Assembly: GCA_001592805.2 (NCBI GenBank)
Contig: CP051139.1
Coordinates: forward strand, 1,426,001-1,490,000
Reading direction: 5' to 3'
Length of the DNA stretch: 64,000 bases
Origin: Peltaster fructicola
Taxonomy: Eukaryota; Ascomycota; Dothideomycetes
Within the stretch, counting starts at the first letter, position 1. Every line of letters starts with the position of its first letter. The position numbers were made by a program, and so were the translations under genes. A model generated the notes under the pieces. It made no database searches and was not told where the DNA came from. It saw only the letters and a list, made by a program, of their open reading frames with translations. Below, in pieces: positions 22,712 through 32,800 of the stretch.

Positions 22712-24428
22712 CTACCAACTATCGAAGTCACCGAAACCTCCTCCCTTTTTCACTTTCTTCGTTGGCGGCTCAAGCTCGTCCCACTCGCCGGCGATCTCGT
22801 CCTCGACTGGTTTTGCTGTGGCAGCAGACTTGAGGTACTTGCCAATGCTTGCTTCCTGATTCGAGTTGTCTGCCTTGCCGTCCCTCTGTAGTTTCTTACC
22901 AGTCCACGTTGTCCTGTCATCGGCTGAGCCGCCCTGGAGCCGGATAGCCTCTTTCCTCGCAACCTGCGCATCTTGCTCTTCTCGTTGTTTGAGGAACTCC
23001 TCGAACGGATCGACATAGATGACGAGATCTTCGATCCGGCAGCCTTCAGTCGGACGATCCTTCTCATCAGTATCCACCGACTCAAGTCTGTTCAAAGCGT
23101 CGAGACCGTCCACGACTTTGCCGAAGATAGTGTGCTTGCGGTCCAGATGAGGCACTGCGCGATACGTGATGAAGAACTGTGACGTGTTTGTGTCTTTACC
23201 TTTGTTCGCCATACTGACAACACCCCTACTGTCGTGGTGCAAGTTAGGTGCGAACTCATCACTGAATGTCTTGCCCCAACAACTCTGACCTCCTCGTCCT
23301 GTGCCTGTTGGATCACCACCTTGAAGCATGAAACCTTTGATGTTGCGGTGGAAGTCAACACCCTTGTAGTAGCCCCTCTTGGCCAGCTGTACAAAGTTCC
23401 ATACAGTTTTTGGCGCCCATTCCGGATACAGCTCGATTGTGACTTCGCCCTGTGTTGTGCTCAGTCGAGCATAGCCTTTCTGTTTGACCCTGCGAGGGTG
23501 CAGCATGTACTCTTCATCACTGAGGATAGCTCGATCTGTTGACGTTGATGGTGTCAGCCCTGTCGATGTGAATGACGCTGCTGCAGCGCCTGTAGTATGT
23601 CCTGCTGCATTGTATGGGACAGCCTTAGCTAATCTGCTCGACTTGGCGACGTCACCCTGTGCTTTACGAGCATTGACAAGCGCCTGTTGCTCACCATTGG
23701 ACGATTCAGCCTTCGCACGCTCTTCTCTCTTGCGCGCCACCGCTTCCTTGGCTTTCAGGATCTTTGCAGCGGAGCCTATGTTCTGTTCGTTCACTCCCAC
23801 ACTTCGTGCGCTCTCTTGCTCTGGTGTGAGAGCGCTGACGCCGTCCTGCAGGTATTTGAACGCACTCATATCCCTCGCAGCCACATTCTGTGGATCTTGT
23901 ATCGTGATGATGTCCTTGCGCTCGAATGCTTCGTCCGTGACAAGATCTTTCCAATTCTTGGCCTTGATGTTGAGGCGTTCTACAGTCTCCCAAGAGAAGA
24001 CGTTGCCTGTAGGTCGGAGCGCGACTATATGCGTGTTCTCAGTGAGAACTTTGTATGTGACTGGGTCGGCATAGGCTCCCTCATCGTTCTTCGCGAAGTT
24101 GAGCTTGATCAGGTCTTTACTGGACAGCGGCTCTCCATTGACAGGATTGGTGTGATGCTTGTTAAGCCAAGGAATGATATTCGTGAGATCGAACACGTTT
24201 CCATCGCTGGTGCAGACTGGGTGCTCGAAGGGTTGTAGGCTCAAGGCACAGTAGTTGAAAGGTAGTTTCTTGAAGTTTGCACCATCGACCTTTCGCTTTG
24301 CGCCGGACGCAGCGCCATGTGCATCCTCACTCGCCCACTCACTGTGAGTGATCTGTTGAAGTCAGTATTGGCAGAGCTATAGCTGCTGGTGTAAGACATA
24401 CGTACAATTTATCGGTGCCACGACCCAT
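22712..24428 (-). CDS. cyp8: U-box cyclophilin (PPIL2/CYP8-type peptidyl-prolyl isomerase)
   Basis: Two exons (24402-24428 and 22712-24352) around a 49-nt intron, giving 555 residues. The N-terminus MGRGTDKLY then ITHSEWASEDAHG is typical. A U-box-like domain follows (FEHPVCTSDGNVFDLTNIIP, then WLNKHHTNPVNGEPL), which in the human homologue gives ubiquitin-ligase activity in the spliceosome. The cyclophilin domain carries VDFHRNIKGFMLQGGDPTGT, SQFFITYRAVPHLDRKHTIF and GKVVDGLDAL. The catalytic arginine of FHR is present. The tail has acidic and basic runs and a nuclear-type sequence PPTKKVKKGGGFG. The stop codon lies 6 bp from that of DPB11 in convergent orientation. Confidence 0.95.
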
Positions 24429-25123
24429 GGTTGTGTGTCACGACCAGCTGTTAATCGCTCATGAAGCTGTAGCTAGAATTAAACTTATGTGATGAGTCAG
24501 CAAGAATTGTCCATGAAATCAACCTCACTCCTTTCTTTACAAGTACAATACTAAGCCTCGCGGAGCAATCTCGATCATCAGCTATCACAGTCTGCATACT
24601 TGACAAGATTACACTGTCAGTAGACAGTTTCTACATGGTCGCCACATATGGACAAGAGTCGCACATCACCGCGCCGTAACGTCATTTTACACCCATTCTC
24701 GATTCCGCGACTTGAGCAGCACGATGCGAACGACTAGGCCGCATGAGCCTCATAGCTACCGACGGACAGCTGCCTACACAGTCATAACTGCAATTTGGCA
24801 AAGCTGAAGCTGTTGAAGGTCACACAAGGGTATCGGGCTAGATGGTTTATGACAACATCACCACGATATCACTTTGTATTCGGACCACAATACTAAGGCT
24901 ATAGGTTACAAAGGCACCTCAACCTCAAAGTCCATGCACAATATGAGGTCAGGTGAAGTTGTTAGGTTATCAAGACACTTTCTTTCGCCCATTTCCGTCC
25001 CCTTTCTTCGCTATGAAATTACCCACCAAACACATCTGAGCAATTGCGAAGACATAAAACCGTGTCTCTCGACCAGAGGTTTTCTCCTTCTTCACCACTA
25101 TCAAACTACAGCACACTCCTTCG
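24429..25123. promoter_or_regulatory. Intergenic region with CT-rich promoter-like tracts
   Basis: About 700 bp between the divergent cyclophilin gene and the repeat-peptide ORF. The part nearest the peptide has pyrimidine-rich tracts (CTTTCTTTCGCCC at about 24978 and TTTTCTCCTTCTTCACC near 25080). Such tracts sit just upstream of the start site in well-expressed filamentous-fungal genes. This suggests, but does not show, a strong promoter pointing at the peptide ORF. Confidence 0.4.
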
Positions 25124-25170
25124 GTGAGTCAGCTCTGCCAAACACTTACACGCTTACTGAGACGATACAG
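25124..25170 (+). other. Predicted 5' UTR intron of the repeat-peptide gene
   Basis: A 47-nt interval with donor GTGAGT, a branch-like CTTACTGAG about 15 nt before the end, and acceptor ACAG. Its length and signals match the other introns in the window. It lies 32 nt before the ATG of the 58-residue ORF, so it marks a spliced leader. Confidence 0.6.
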
Positions 25171-25202
25171 GTCTTAAGACTATACACAACCATCAACACA
25201 AT

Positions 25203-25379
25203 ATGGCTGACTACATTCCAAGTGGAATCTTCTGCACTTTGCAGGGCTCGTTCCCAATCACCGGCTGCACTCTGCAAGACTCGTTCCCAATCACTGGCTG
25301 CACGTTGCAGGACTCGTTCCCAATCACTGGTTGCACTCTGCAGGGTTCATTCCCGATCACTGGCTGTTCAATCCAGTAG
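25203..25379 (+). CDS. 58-residue protein of four 11-residue repeats, unknown function
   Basis: MADYIPSGIF is followed by four units of CTLQ(G/D)SFPITG and a partial unit CSIQ, then TAG. The four 33-nt units differ at nine positions. Eight changes are silent in this frame (ACT/ACG, TTG/CTG, CAG/CAA, GGC/GGT at the fifth codon, TCG/TCA, CCA/CCG, ACC/ACT, GGC/GGT at the eleventh) and one gives Gly/Asp. In the other long frame over the same bases several of these would change residues, so selection on this frame is likely. The ATG has A at -3 and follows a typical short intron. There is no signal peptide, no Lys or Arg, and one Cys per repeat. The regular Cys/Phe/Ile pattern suggests a small beta-repeat or self-assembling protein, which is speculation. 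I recognise no family. Confidence 0.7.
   Translation: MADYIPSGIFCTLQGSFPITGCTLQDSFPITGCTLQDSFPITGCTLQGSFPITGCSIQ
25233..25376 (+). repeat. 33-bp tandem repeat, four full copies plus one partial
   Basis: Copies at 25233-25265, 25266-25298, 25299-25331 and 25332-25364, and a diverged 12-nt start of a fifth. The unit is TGCACTCTGCAGGACTCGTT followed by CCCAATCACTGGC. It is a multiple of three and stays in frame with the peptide ORF. Divergence between copies shows the array is not a fresh slippage product. Confidence 0.95.
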
Positions 25380-25547
25380 ATGCTCAGTGAGCATCTGCTA
25401 GCATCGTCGGCATATTATCTTCCAACATGAGTCTTTGGGAGGGAAGACTCGAGGCATGAGCTCAGCTCGTTGCCTATCATAGCATGCGAGCGAAACACAT
25501 ACGGATCCGTAGATGTAACGTAAAGCTCGTCGTACATTATACATCAA

Positions 25548-26515
25548 TCATTGCTTATTAGCTTTCATCATAGCTCTGTATCGCTCGATGACCTCTTTCC
25601 TTGCCTCACTGAGCTCTTCTCGCTTCTTCAGGCTTCCTGCGGCTGATGGCACATTGGCCACCTTCACCTTTGCTCCGTCACGGACCTTGAACTTCTCTCT
25701 TGGTATGACTTTGAGGTCTGGCGGCGCCTGGGCGACATCGTGAAGCCCTCGTGGTGCTTGCCTCTTCTTCTTGAGTATAGCCCACGGGTCGTCGTTCATC
25801 TGGCCTATCTCACCGATAGCTCGTTGTCTCTTTGTTTGCTTAGCTGTGAGGAGTGCCTCCTTGTGATCGCCACCATACTCGGCAAGCCTGTCCTCCTCTT
25901 CCTCTTCTGCCTTCTCGGCCAGCTCTTCCTGTCGTGCTTTGATCCTGGCGTCCTCTTCCCGCCAGTCTGCATACATCTTGTGCATCTTCTTCTCTTTGCG
26001 TGTCTGACGCTCCTTCACACCGTCGACCTTCACTTTCCCTCGTCGTGCTAATCCAGCCACCGGAATAGCTTGGTTGACGCGAGCTGAGAAGTCAGCCAAG
26101 CGTTCGCCCGGCAGGAGCTTAATCGACTCATTGTCAGCTTGTCTGTCCGATGACTGTACGCTGACTGTAGTATCTGTCTTCACTCGCTTCTTACTAGGTG
26201 GCCTGGCATCGTCATCTAGGGTTGAATATGGCCTCTTCGTCGTCTGCATCTGCATTAGTCGGGCGAAGGCGCGAGGAGTGTCGTCTGCTCCATATCCTGC
26301 GACGTGTCGATTCTTCGGCTTGCGCGCACCAGCTTCGCCTTGTGACGGAGCCTTGCCGGACTTCTTGTTCTTGTTGAAAGCAGAGAGTGGCCGGGCGATC
26401 ACCCCCGGTGCAAGGTTGAAGCTGACACAGGTTAGTGAGACAATCTCGCAACTTGTAGACTCTTCAATCACCTTGCGGCATCGTTACCATCTTTGCGCGT
26501 GTGTTTGTGCGGCAT
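25548..26515 (-). CDS. Lys-rich nucleolar-type conserved fungal protein
   Basis: Two exons (26472-26515 and 25548-26421) with a 50-nt intron, giving 305 residues. It begins MPHKHTRKDGNDAASFNLAP, a distinctive N-terminus of a conserved fungal family. I recall some members carrying a urease-accessory label, which I do not trust. The body is strongly charged: basic patches PPSKKRVK and RQTRKEKKMHKMYADWREED, and a coiled-coil-like acidic run (EELAEKAEEEEEDRLAEYGG). A conserved-looking NDDPWAILKKKRQAPRGLHD motif lies near residue 220. The composition suggests a nucleolar or ribosome-biogenesis role, by inference only. Confidence 0.8.
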
Positions 26516-26922
26516 GCTGTTGTGCTAGTATGAGGTTGAAATCTTGCATGTGAAGGCTCATCAACAATTCTGAAGCAGGGTTCAAACTTTGGAACAGCAA
26601 TTGTTTCGTCTGCTATCACATTCGATGTTTCGTGCAACGCAGTCGGATTCATCTATTCGGAGACTGCAGCCTTGCTGCTACACATTGGCCTCGACGTCTC
26701 AACGTGTAATGATGGTCAGAATGGACATCGCGAGCCATCTGCAGAGATATTTGCGTCACCAGCAACATGGATCCTGAACGCGTCAAACAATAGTGATGGC
26801 CACCGACAATATGCTGAATGGCAGGATCTACGACGGACGACAGACCGGAAAGAGTGACCAGACATATCGAGAAAGGTATGCGCCAATACTGCGATAGCAC
26901 TCCCAAGGAATCTCTGTCGTAC
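26516..26922. other. Intergenic region between two minus-strand genes
   Basis: About 400 bp carrying the 3' UTR of the nitrilase-family gene and the promoter of the basic-protein gene. No supported coding or repeat feature. Confidence 0.5.
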
Positions 26923-27918
26923 TTACAACTTCGACTCCTCCTTAGAATGCCTATACTCATAGTGCCAGTCGGACCTCGCAAGGTCGGCCCGCACCTGGTA
27001 GTTCTCCTCAGCGTCCTCGACTATCTGCATGTCCAGATCTACGACAGCCATACCCTCTGCAGAACTTCCGAGGCGTGTCAGAGGTCCAGCAAAGGGGACA
27101 CACACTTGGGACAAGCCCGCATAGCCTTTGCCAGGTGGCCCACCAGCATTCGCAAAGATGATGGCTGGCGGAGTCAGTCAGATACGGTGTGACGGAGAAC
27201 GGCACACAGCTTACCGCAAGTATTCTCAAAACATCGAGCTGTCAGCATCGAGTCCAGGAACAATGCTTCCGCGGACGGGTTGACAGCCAGTCCAGACTTG
27301 GAACAGTCGTTCAGTGTCCAGAATGTCGGTATGATGATGAGCTTTGCTCCCTGGCTGATCATCTCACGGAAGGCCTCCGGGAATGCCAGATCCCAGCATA
27401 TCAGCATTCCGACCTTGCCCAGAGGCGTATCAAAGACAGGATGCGGATCGTTGCTGGACGATGTTAGATGGAGTCGCTCAATACCGCCCCATAGGTTCTT
27501 CTTGACATATCTGCCGGCTATCTCGCCTGTATTGTCGATGAAGTAGGCGACATTGAGCAGCACCTCGTCATCTGTTCCAGCATCGTGTAGCTCCAGTATC
27601 GTTCCTGGCACGATATTGATATTACACTCCTTGGCCAAGGCTCGATAGTTGTCAAGGTAGGTCTGCCAGTGGCTGCAAGCGTCCTTGAAGCCAGGATCGT
27701 GAGGGACCCAGTTCAGAAGATGATACTCTGGGAGGACGGCGAGCTGTGCATGTTGTCGTGAAGCTGCTCGGATGAAGTCTGCCGCTTTCTCGTAGTTCTT
27801 CTCAAGCTGCATCGGCTATTCGATGTCTCAGTCGAGGCCATCAACTGCACTAATTCATTACTGGGGAGACAACCTTAGGATGTAGTTGGATCACTGCGAC
27901 CTTGTAAATAGGCGCCAT
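26923..27918 (-). CDS. Carbon-nitrogen hydrolase (nitrilase superfamily)
   Basis: Three exons: 27874-27918, 27215-27815 and 26923-27164 (introns 58 and 50 nt), giving 295 residues. The alpha-beta-beta-alpha nitrilase fold is indicated by the full Glu-Lys-Cys triad: E45 in AVLPEYHLLNW, K121 in GRYVKKNLWG and C155 in GMLICWDLAFPEAF. The family hydrolyses amides, nitriles or carbamoyl groups. The substrate cannot be read from the sequence, and the NWVPHDPGF insert after the Glu is unlike typical NIT2 omega-amidase. The start MAPIYKVAVIQLHPKP gives the expected first beta strand. The end (LARSDWHYEYRHSKEE) is normal. Probably cytosolic. Confidence 0.9.
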
Positions 27919-28133
27919 GGTGATCTCGACAGGTTATCACGGTTGCGTGAGGTCGTGATCTTACGCTTGCCCTCTGTCTGCCCCTCATCTCAAGATAGCA
28001 TCGTCACCTTGGATGCCAAGATTTCGATATTCCCCACCGAATCGCGCTAGCCAACAATTTCCAGCACGATCAACCGCGACGACGGCACAGAACGACAGTT
28101 TTCAGCAGTGCGACGAGCGAACGACCATCAACC
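27919..28133. promoter_or_regulatory. Divergent promoter, nitrilase-family gene / eIF3l
   Basis: 215 bp between the two start codons hold both promoters and leaders. The side towards eIF3l is A/C-rich, as is common in fungal 5' UTRs. Confidence 0.45.
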
Positions 28134-29632
28134 ATGTCAGTCCGCCAGGCGCCCACATATCAGCAGAGCGCGCCCGAGCGTGCACTCGACGACGACTCCG
28201 ACGTGGAAGAGGAGGCACTTGCGAATGATTACAGAGAACAAGTAGGGTATGAGGATGGAGAGGACTACGAGCTGGACAGGTCCATATCCATGGGCGGCGC
28301 ACCTCAAGACCTACAAGCACAGCTCCAAGCAGCGGCGACACCTCTCGAGTACCAGGCAACCCTAGAGACAAAGATACAGAGCTACGACAGCTACTGCAAC
28401 CTTTTCCATTACATTCTCAACAGCGAGGGTCCCGTTGACATTGAAATGCCATCAGTTCGTCTATCAGCCTTCCAGCACGAGTGACTACTAACAACATGCA
28501 GACCAACTGGGCTTGGGAAGTCATCGACGAGTTCATCTACCAATTCAACTCTTTCTGCTCATACCGCCAGCGACTTGCCTTCCAGCAATCAACCACACAA
28601 GCTAACGAGGAGGATGTGACCATCTTACGAGAGAACCCAGGAACATGGGGCTGCTACTCAGTCCTCAACGTGCTCTACTCTCTCATCCAGCGATCACAAA
28701 TCAGCGAACAGCTTGCTGCACGAAAGCGAGAAGAAGACCCGACACCGTACGCAGGAGAGTACGGCAGCAGGAGTCTTTACCAAATGCTCGGATACTTCTC
28801 AATCATCGGCCTATTGAGGGTTCACTGCTTGTTGGGCGATTTCAGCTTGGCTCTGAAGACACTGGACGACATTGAACTTAACAAGAAGGCTATGTTCGCC
28901 CGTGTCATGGCTGCAAACTTCACCACTTACTACTACGTCGGCTTCAGCTACATGATGATGCACCGATACGCCGACGCTCTTCGCGCGTTTAGCCACATCC
29001 TGGTCTACGTCAGCCGCACGAAGAACTTCCAGAAAGGAGCACAATATGATAGCATCAGCAAGAAGAACGATCAGATGTACGCACTCGTCGCTATCTGTGT
29101 CGCTTTCTCGCCAGTCCGATTGGATGACACGATCCACACTGCTCTGCGTGAGAAATACGGCGAGCAGCTCACACGCATGCAGCGAGGTGGACCGGAAGCT
29201 CTCCCAATCTTCGAGGAGCTCTTCCGCGCAGCATGTCCTAAATTCATCAGCCCAACGGCGCCAGACTTCGACAACCCACAAATCAACGTCGACCCAGTGG
29301 AACATCAGGTGGCCATCTTCATGGCAGAAGTCAAGAACAACATGTACTCGCCTACCGTGCGGTCGTACCTCAAGCTGTACACGACTATGGATCTTACCAA
29401 GCTTGCTGGCTTCCTCGAGGTCGACGCTGACACACTGCGGAACTGGCTGTTGGTTAACAAGCAACGGTCTCGTCAAGTCCGCCACAGTGAAGGTGGTCTG
29501 CTCGACGGTGATGTCGTCAACTCGAGCGATCTTGACTATGCTATGCAGGGCGATCTCATCCATGTCTCCGAAGCAAAGGTCGGCAGGAAGCTGGTCGATT
29601 GGTATCTGAGAAATTTGCAACGAACCTACTAA
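28134..29632 (+). CDS. Translation initiation factor eIF3 subunit L
   Basis: Two exons (28134-28454 and 28502-29632) across a 47-nt intron with an ideal CTACTAAC branch site, giving 483 residues. eIF3l is a non-core subunit of the eIF3 complex, which organises the 43S pre-initiation complex. The acidic N-terminus (DDDSDVEEEALANDY) is followed by YDSYCNLFHYILNSEGPVDI and WEVIDEFIYQFNSFCSYRQR, both characteristic. The central part has tetratricopeptide-like helices (LLGDFSLALKTLDDIELNKK, YYYVGFSYMMMHRYADALRA). The C-terminal PCI domain includes YLKLYTTMDLTKLAGFLEVD and ends WYLRNLQRTY. The subunit is absent from budding yeast but common in filamentous fungi. Confidence 0.96.
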
Positions 29633-29812
29633 TGCCCGACAAGAGACATGAGCATGGCAAGGAGTTGAGGCGAAAACTAGGACGAGCCTGTGGTTAGGTT
29701 CATGTTTGAGACGTAGCATCCTCTGAGATATGCACCTGCAGCGTTTCACACGACTGCTAGAAATGGACCAAGCACAACATTATGTATATGACATGATCTA
29801 GTCGTCTGATGC

Positions 29813-32800
29813 TTATAGCTTCGCGTCTTGGGACGCTTCAAATGTCTGCGAGGATGTTGGCAGATCAACACTACTGACCGATGTAAGCACGTCAACGAGT
29901 TGTCGCACAAAGCTCCTGGTCTCTGGTCTGACTTGCACACCCTTTCTTGATGCAGCAATCTCTTGTAACGCATTGCAGATGACTCTGTCGGATAGCTTCT
30001 TATACTCGAGCACCAACTTAGCAGCATCGTCAGGGCAGTCCTCAAACTGAGCATGAGGCAGCTCATTGATACGGAGCGTGCCTGATCTGACCGACAATCT
30101 ATCGCAAAACAGCAGCCCTGCAAGTGCTGTCAGTGCCGATACTTGACCCATAGACAGATGCTCCGAAGTTGAACTCTCGCGAAGCGCGGTGAAGAGTCGC
30201 AGCACTAGCTGAGATCTCTCCTCTGAAGATGGCTTTTTGACTGAGAAACTGGAGGACTGAACAAATCCAAAGCGGGAACCTGTGGTCCAGCGAGAACCTT
30301 TGTGATATGCAGCTAGATTGCTTGGGTAGCCACTCAAGATTAGACACTTGATCAGCTCGTGGTTATCGCTGTTGCTGTTATAAAGCTGTCCTCCGAACAG
30401 ATTGGTTGGTAAAAGATCATGTTGGCCCATCGAGGGATGAGTTTGTGTACCTTTCCTGGTCGCTGATGTCTTTGTTATGATAGAATACTTTTGCATGTCC
30501 CTCTCGGTCGCTAGGATATCCTTCTTGATGTTAAGGTATACAAGCCAACTGAGAAAGTTCTCTTGTGCAAACCTTCGAGCGGCTGCTATTCCGCCACTGA
30601 GCTCGACCTTTCGTAGAGCTGCATATGCGTGATAGAATGCAAGATGGTCACTGCGAGTTGTGTTGAACTGTTGGTGTCGTTGCAGTGCTTCCGCTTCTCT
30701 CCCAATTGGTCGATAGAACAGGTCGCTTCCAATGCTGGTCGCAATAATCAGTATAGGATCGAGACAATTGAAAAGTACGCCCATAAGGACTACCCTGCCC
30801 CAATGAGGCGGGAGTGGTAGTTGTGACAACAACCTGCCAAGTATAGTGAGCTCCTCATCTTGGTCGATAGCGTGGATAGCTTGTAGTTCGTTCCTGGCAG
30901 CGTTGATACTCTCAACAGTGGGTGCCTGTAATGCTTCGCCAAGGAGCGTCTCTAGTCGTTCAGAAGGAAAGCGAGCCTTGACGTCCAACGCAAGCGCCAC
31001 GAGGTTGGTTCTCATGATCTCTGGCACACTCGTCAGGGGCATGAGAGCGAATCGCGCCTCGGAGAAGAGCGCCATGTAGTGTCCAGCCTGGACACGACCG
31101 GCCCTGCCCATTCTCTGCTCACTTGACGATTGGCTCTCCCACACGTACTCTAAAGTCGTGGCCTTGCTTGTGGGGTCATAGCGTGGTGCGCGAGACACTC
31201 CACTGTCGATCACATGTGTGATATGAGGGACTGTGATCGACGTCTCGGCAATGTTTGTCGAGAGTATGATCCTTCTCCGCCTGTCTGTAAGTGGGTTGAA
31301 AATGAGCGACTGCTCTGTTTTCGGCAGGGTTGAGTGCAGCTGCAAGACCTCTAACGATACGCAGTCAAGATTGTGGTCTGCCAGAGTCAGTGAACTCAGC
31401 AGATTCTGTAACTGCTGGATCTCTTGAAGCCCAGGCAAGAACACAAGTACAGCACCTGCGGATGTGGTAGTGCAGACTTTTATGACAGCTGCCACGACCA
31501 GCAATATCGACACATGTGGTGTGACATCTATAGCAGGCGTTGTCGTGGCTTCCTTATGCTCAATAGACGCTTCTGCCAGGCGAACCTCATCTTGGATGTA
31601 GGCCTCCGCGGTTGCGACCTCGGCTGGAAAACGAGGGCGTAGGTTGTCAAGTATACTGCCGATACTCGGTCCTGTGTCGTCTAAGATGTGATCAAGATAC
31701 TGCTTCGACACAGGGAAGAGTTTGCCGGGAATTGTGAGTGTTGGACAAGACCTGCCTCCCGGAGTCCAGTAGTTCGCAATCAGGTTAACATCGAGTGTTG
31801 CGCTCATGAGGACGATCTTCGGTATTGGACGCGAGGCCTGTTGTCGTGCTGCGATCAACCTTTTCAACGAAAGCATCAAGAGGTCCATACTGACGTCGCG
31901 TTCATGAACTTCATCCAGTATGATGTGCGAGACATTGTCGAAGACAATGTCTGGATTACTCCTGAGCTGCTTGAGCAGTACACCGGTCGTGAGGTAGGTG
32001 ATGCTACCATAGTCTCGCGATCCTACTTTGTCGTGACGCACATGATAACCTACAGAATCGCCAAGAATCTCTTGGCGCTCCTCGGCCACACGCTTTGCCA
32101 GGGCAAGCGCTGCGATCCTGCGCGGCTGTGTACATAAGATGTTGCACGATGCGCCCTGGACGGCGTCAATTGCAGAATCCAGTATCATTTGAGGAACTTG
32201 AGTTGATTTACCGCAGCCTGTAGCACCGATAACAACGATGTATGGGTTGTCGTTGACGATGCTCACGAGTTCTGCTTTGGCAGCAAGTATGGGCAGTGAT
32301 TGGCGATGTCGTTGCATTGCAGTTGTGCTTGTGCGCTGCTGCATTGCGTCTGACGTCCGTTTGAGCTGCCTGCTTTGTGACTGCAACACTTTCGTGCTCT
32401 TGCCATGTGCTAGGGATTTTCTTGCCCTTTCTGGCATGTCTGATGCTGCCAACAGTCTCTTTTGCGTCGTGAGCAGACCTGCGTCGTTTGCTGCGATCAG
32501 GCCACGCCGCATAAGTAACATCGTAGATGCACTGATAAGTATCGACTTGGGCGAGCTTGATTCGGTAGCCCCATGTGTCTTGACGGAGTTGCTTGTCTTG
32601 CTTGGACCGCTTGCGCCGCTGGGTTCCTCTGCGTCACTAAGGACCTCATGAAGAGGCTCAGGGCGCGATGCATCATCCTCGTTCCTGACCGACTTCAGTG
32701 ACTGTGAATCGTGCTCCAAGCGTGTTGCGTTATCAGTCCACGCTTCACGACCATGATTGACGTCTCCTGGGTGAAGAGGCGACAACGTTGGTGTGTCAGT

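Noticed and set aside
24874-25401. A longer plus-strand frame over the 33-bp repeats reading ARSQSPAALCK-like units
   Set aside because: Differences between the repeat copies change residues in that frame but are silent in the 58-residue frame; upstream it crosses the predicted intron and promoter region.
28811-29749. A 312-codon minus-strand frame over eIF3l
   Set aside because: It lies opposite a complete eIF3l exon, has no recognisable motif, and begins and ends without gene-like signals. It reflects codon bias of the true strand.
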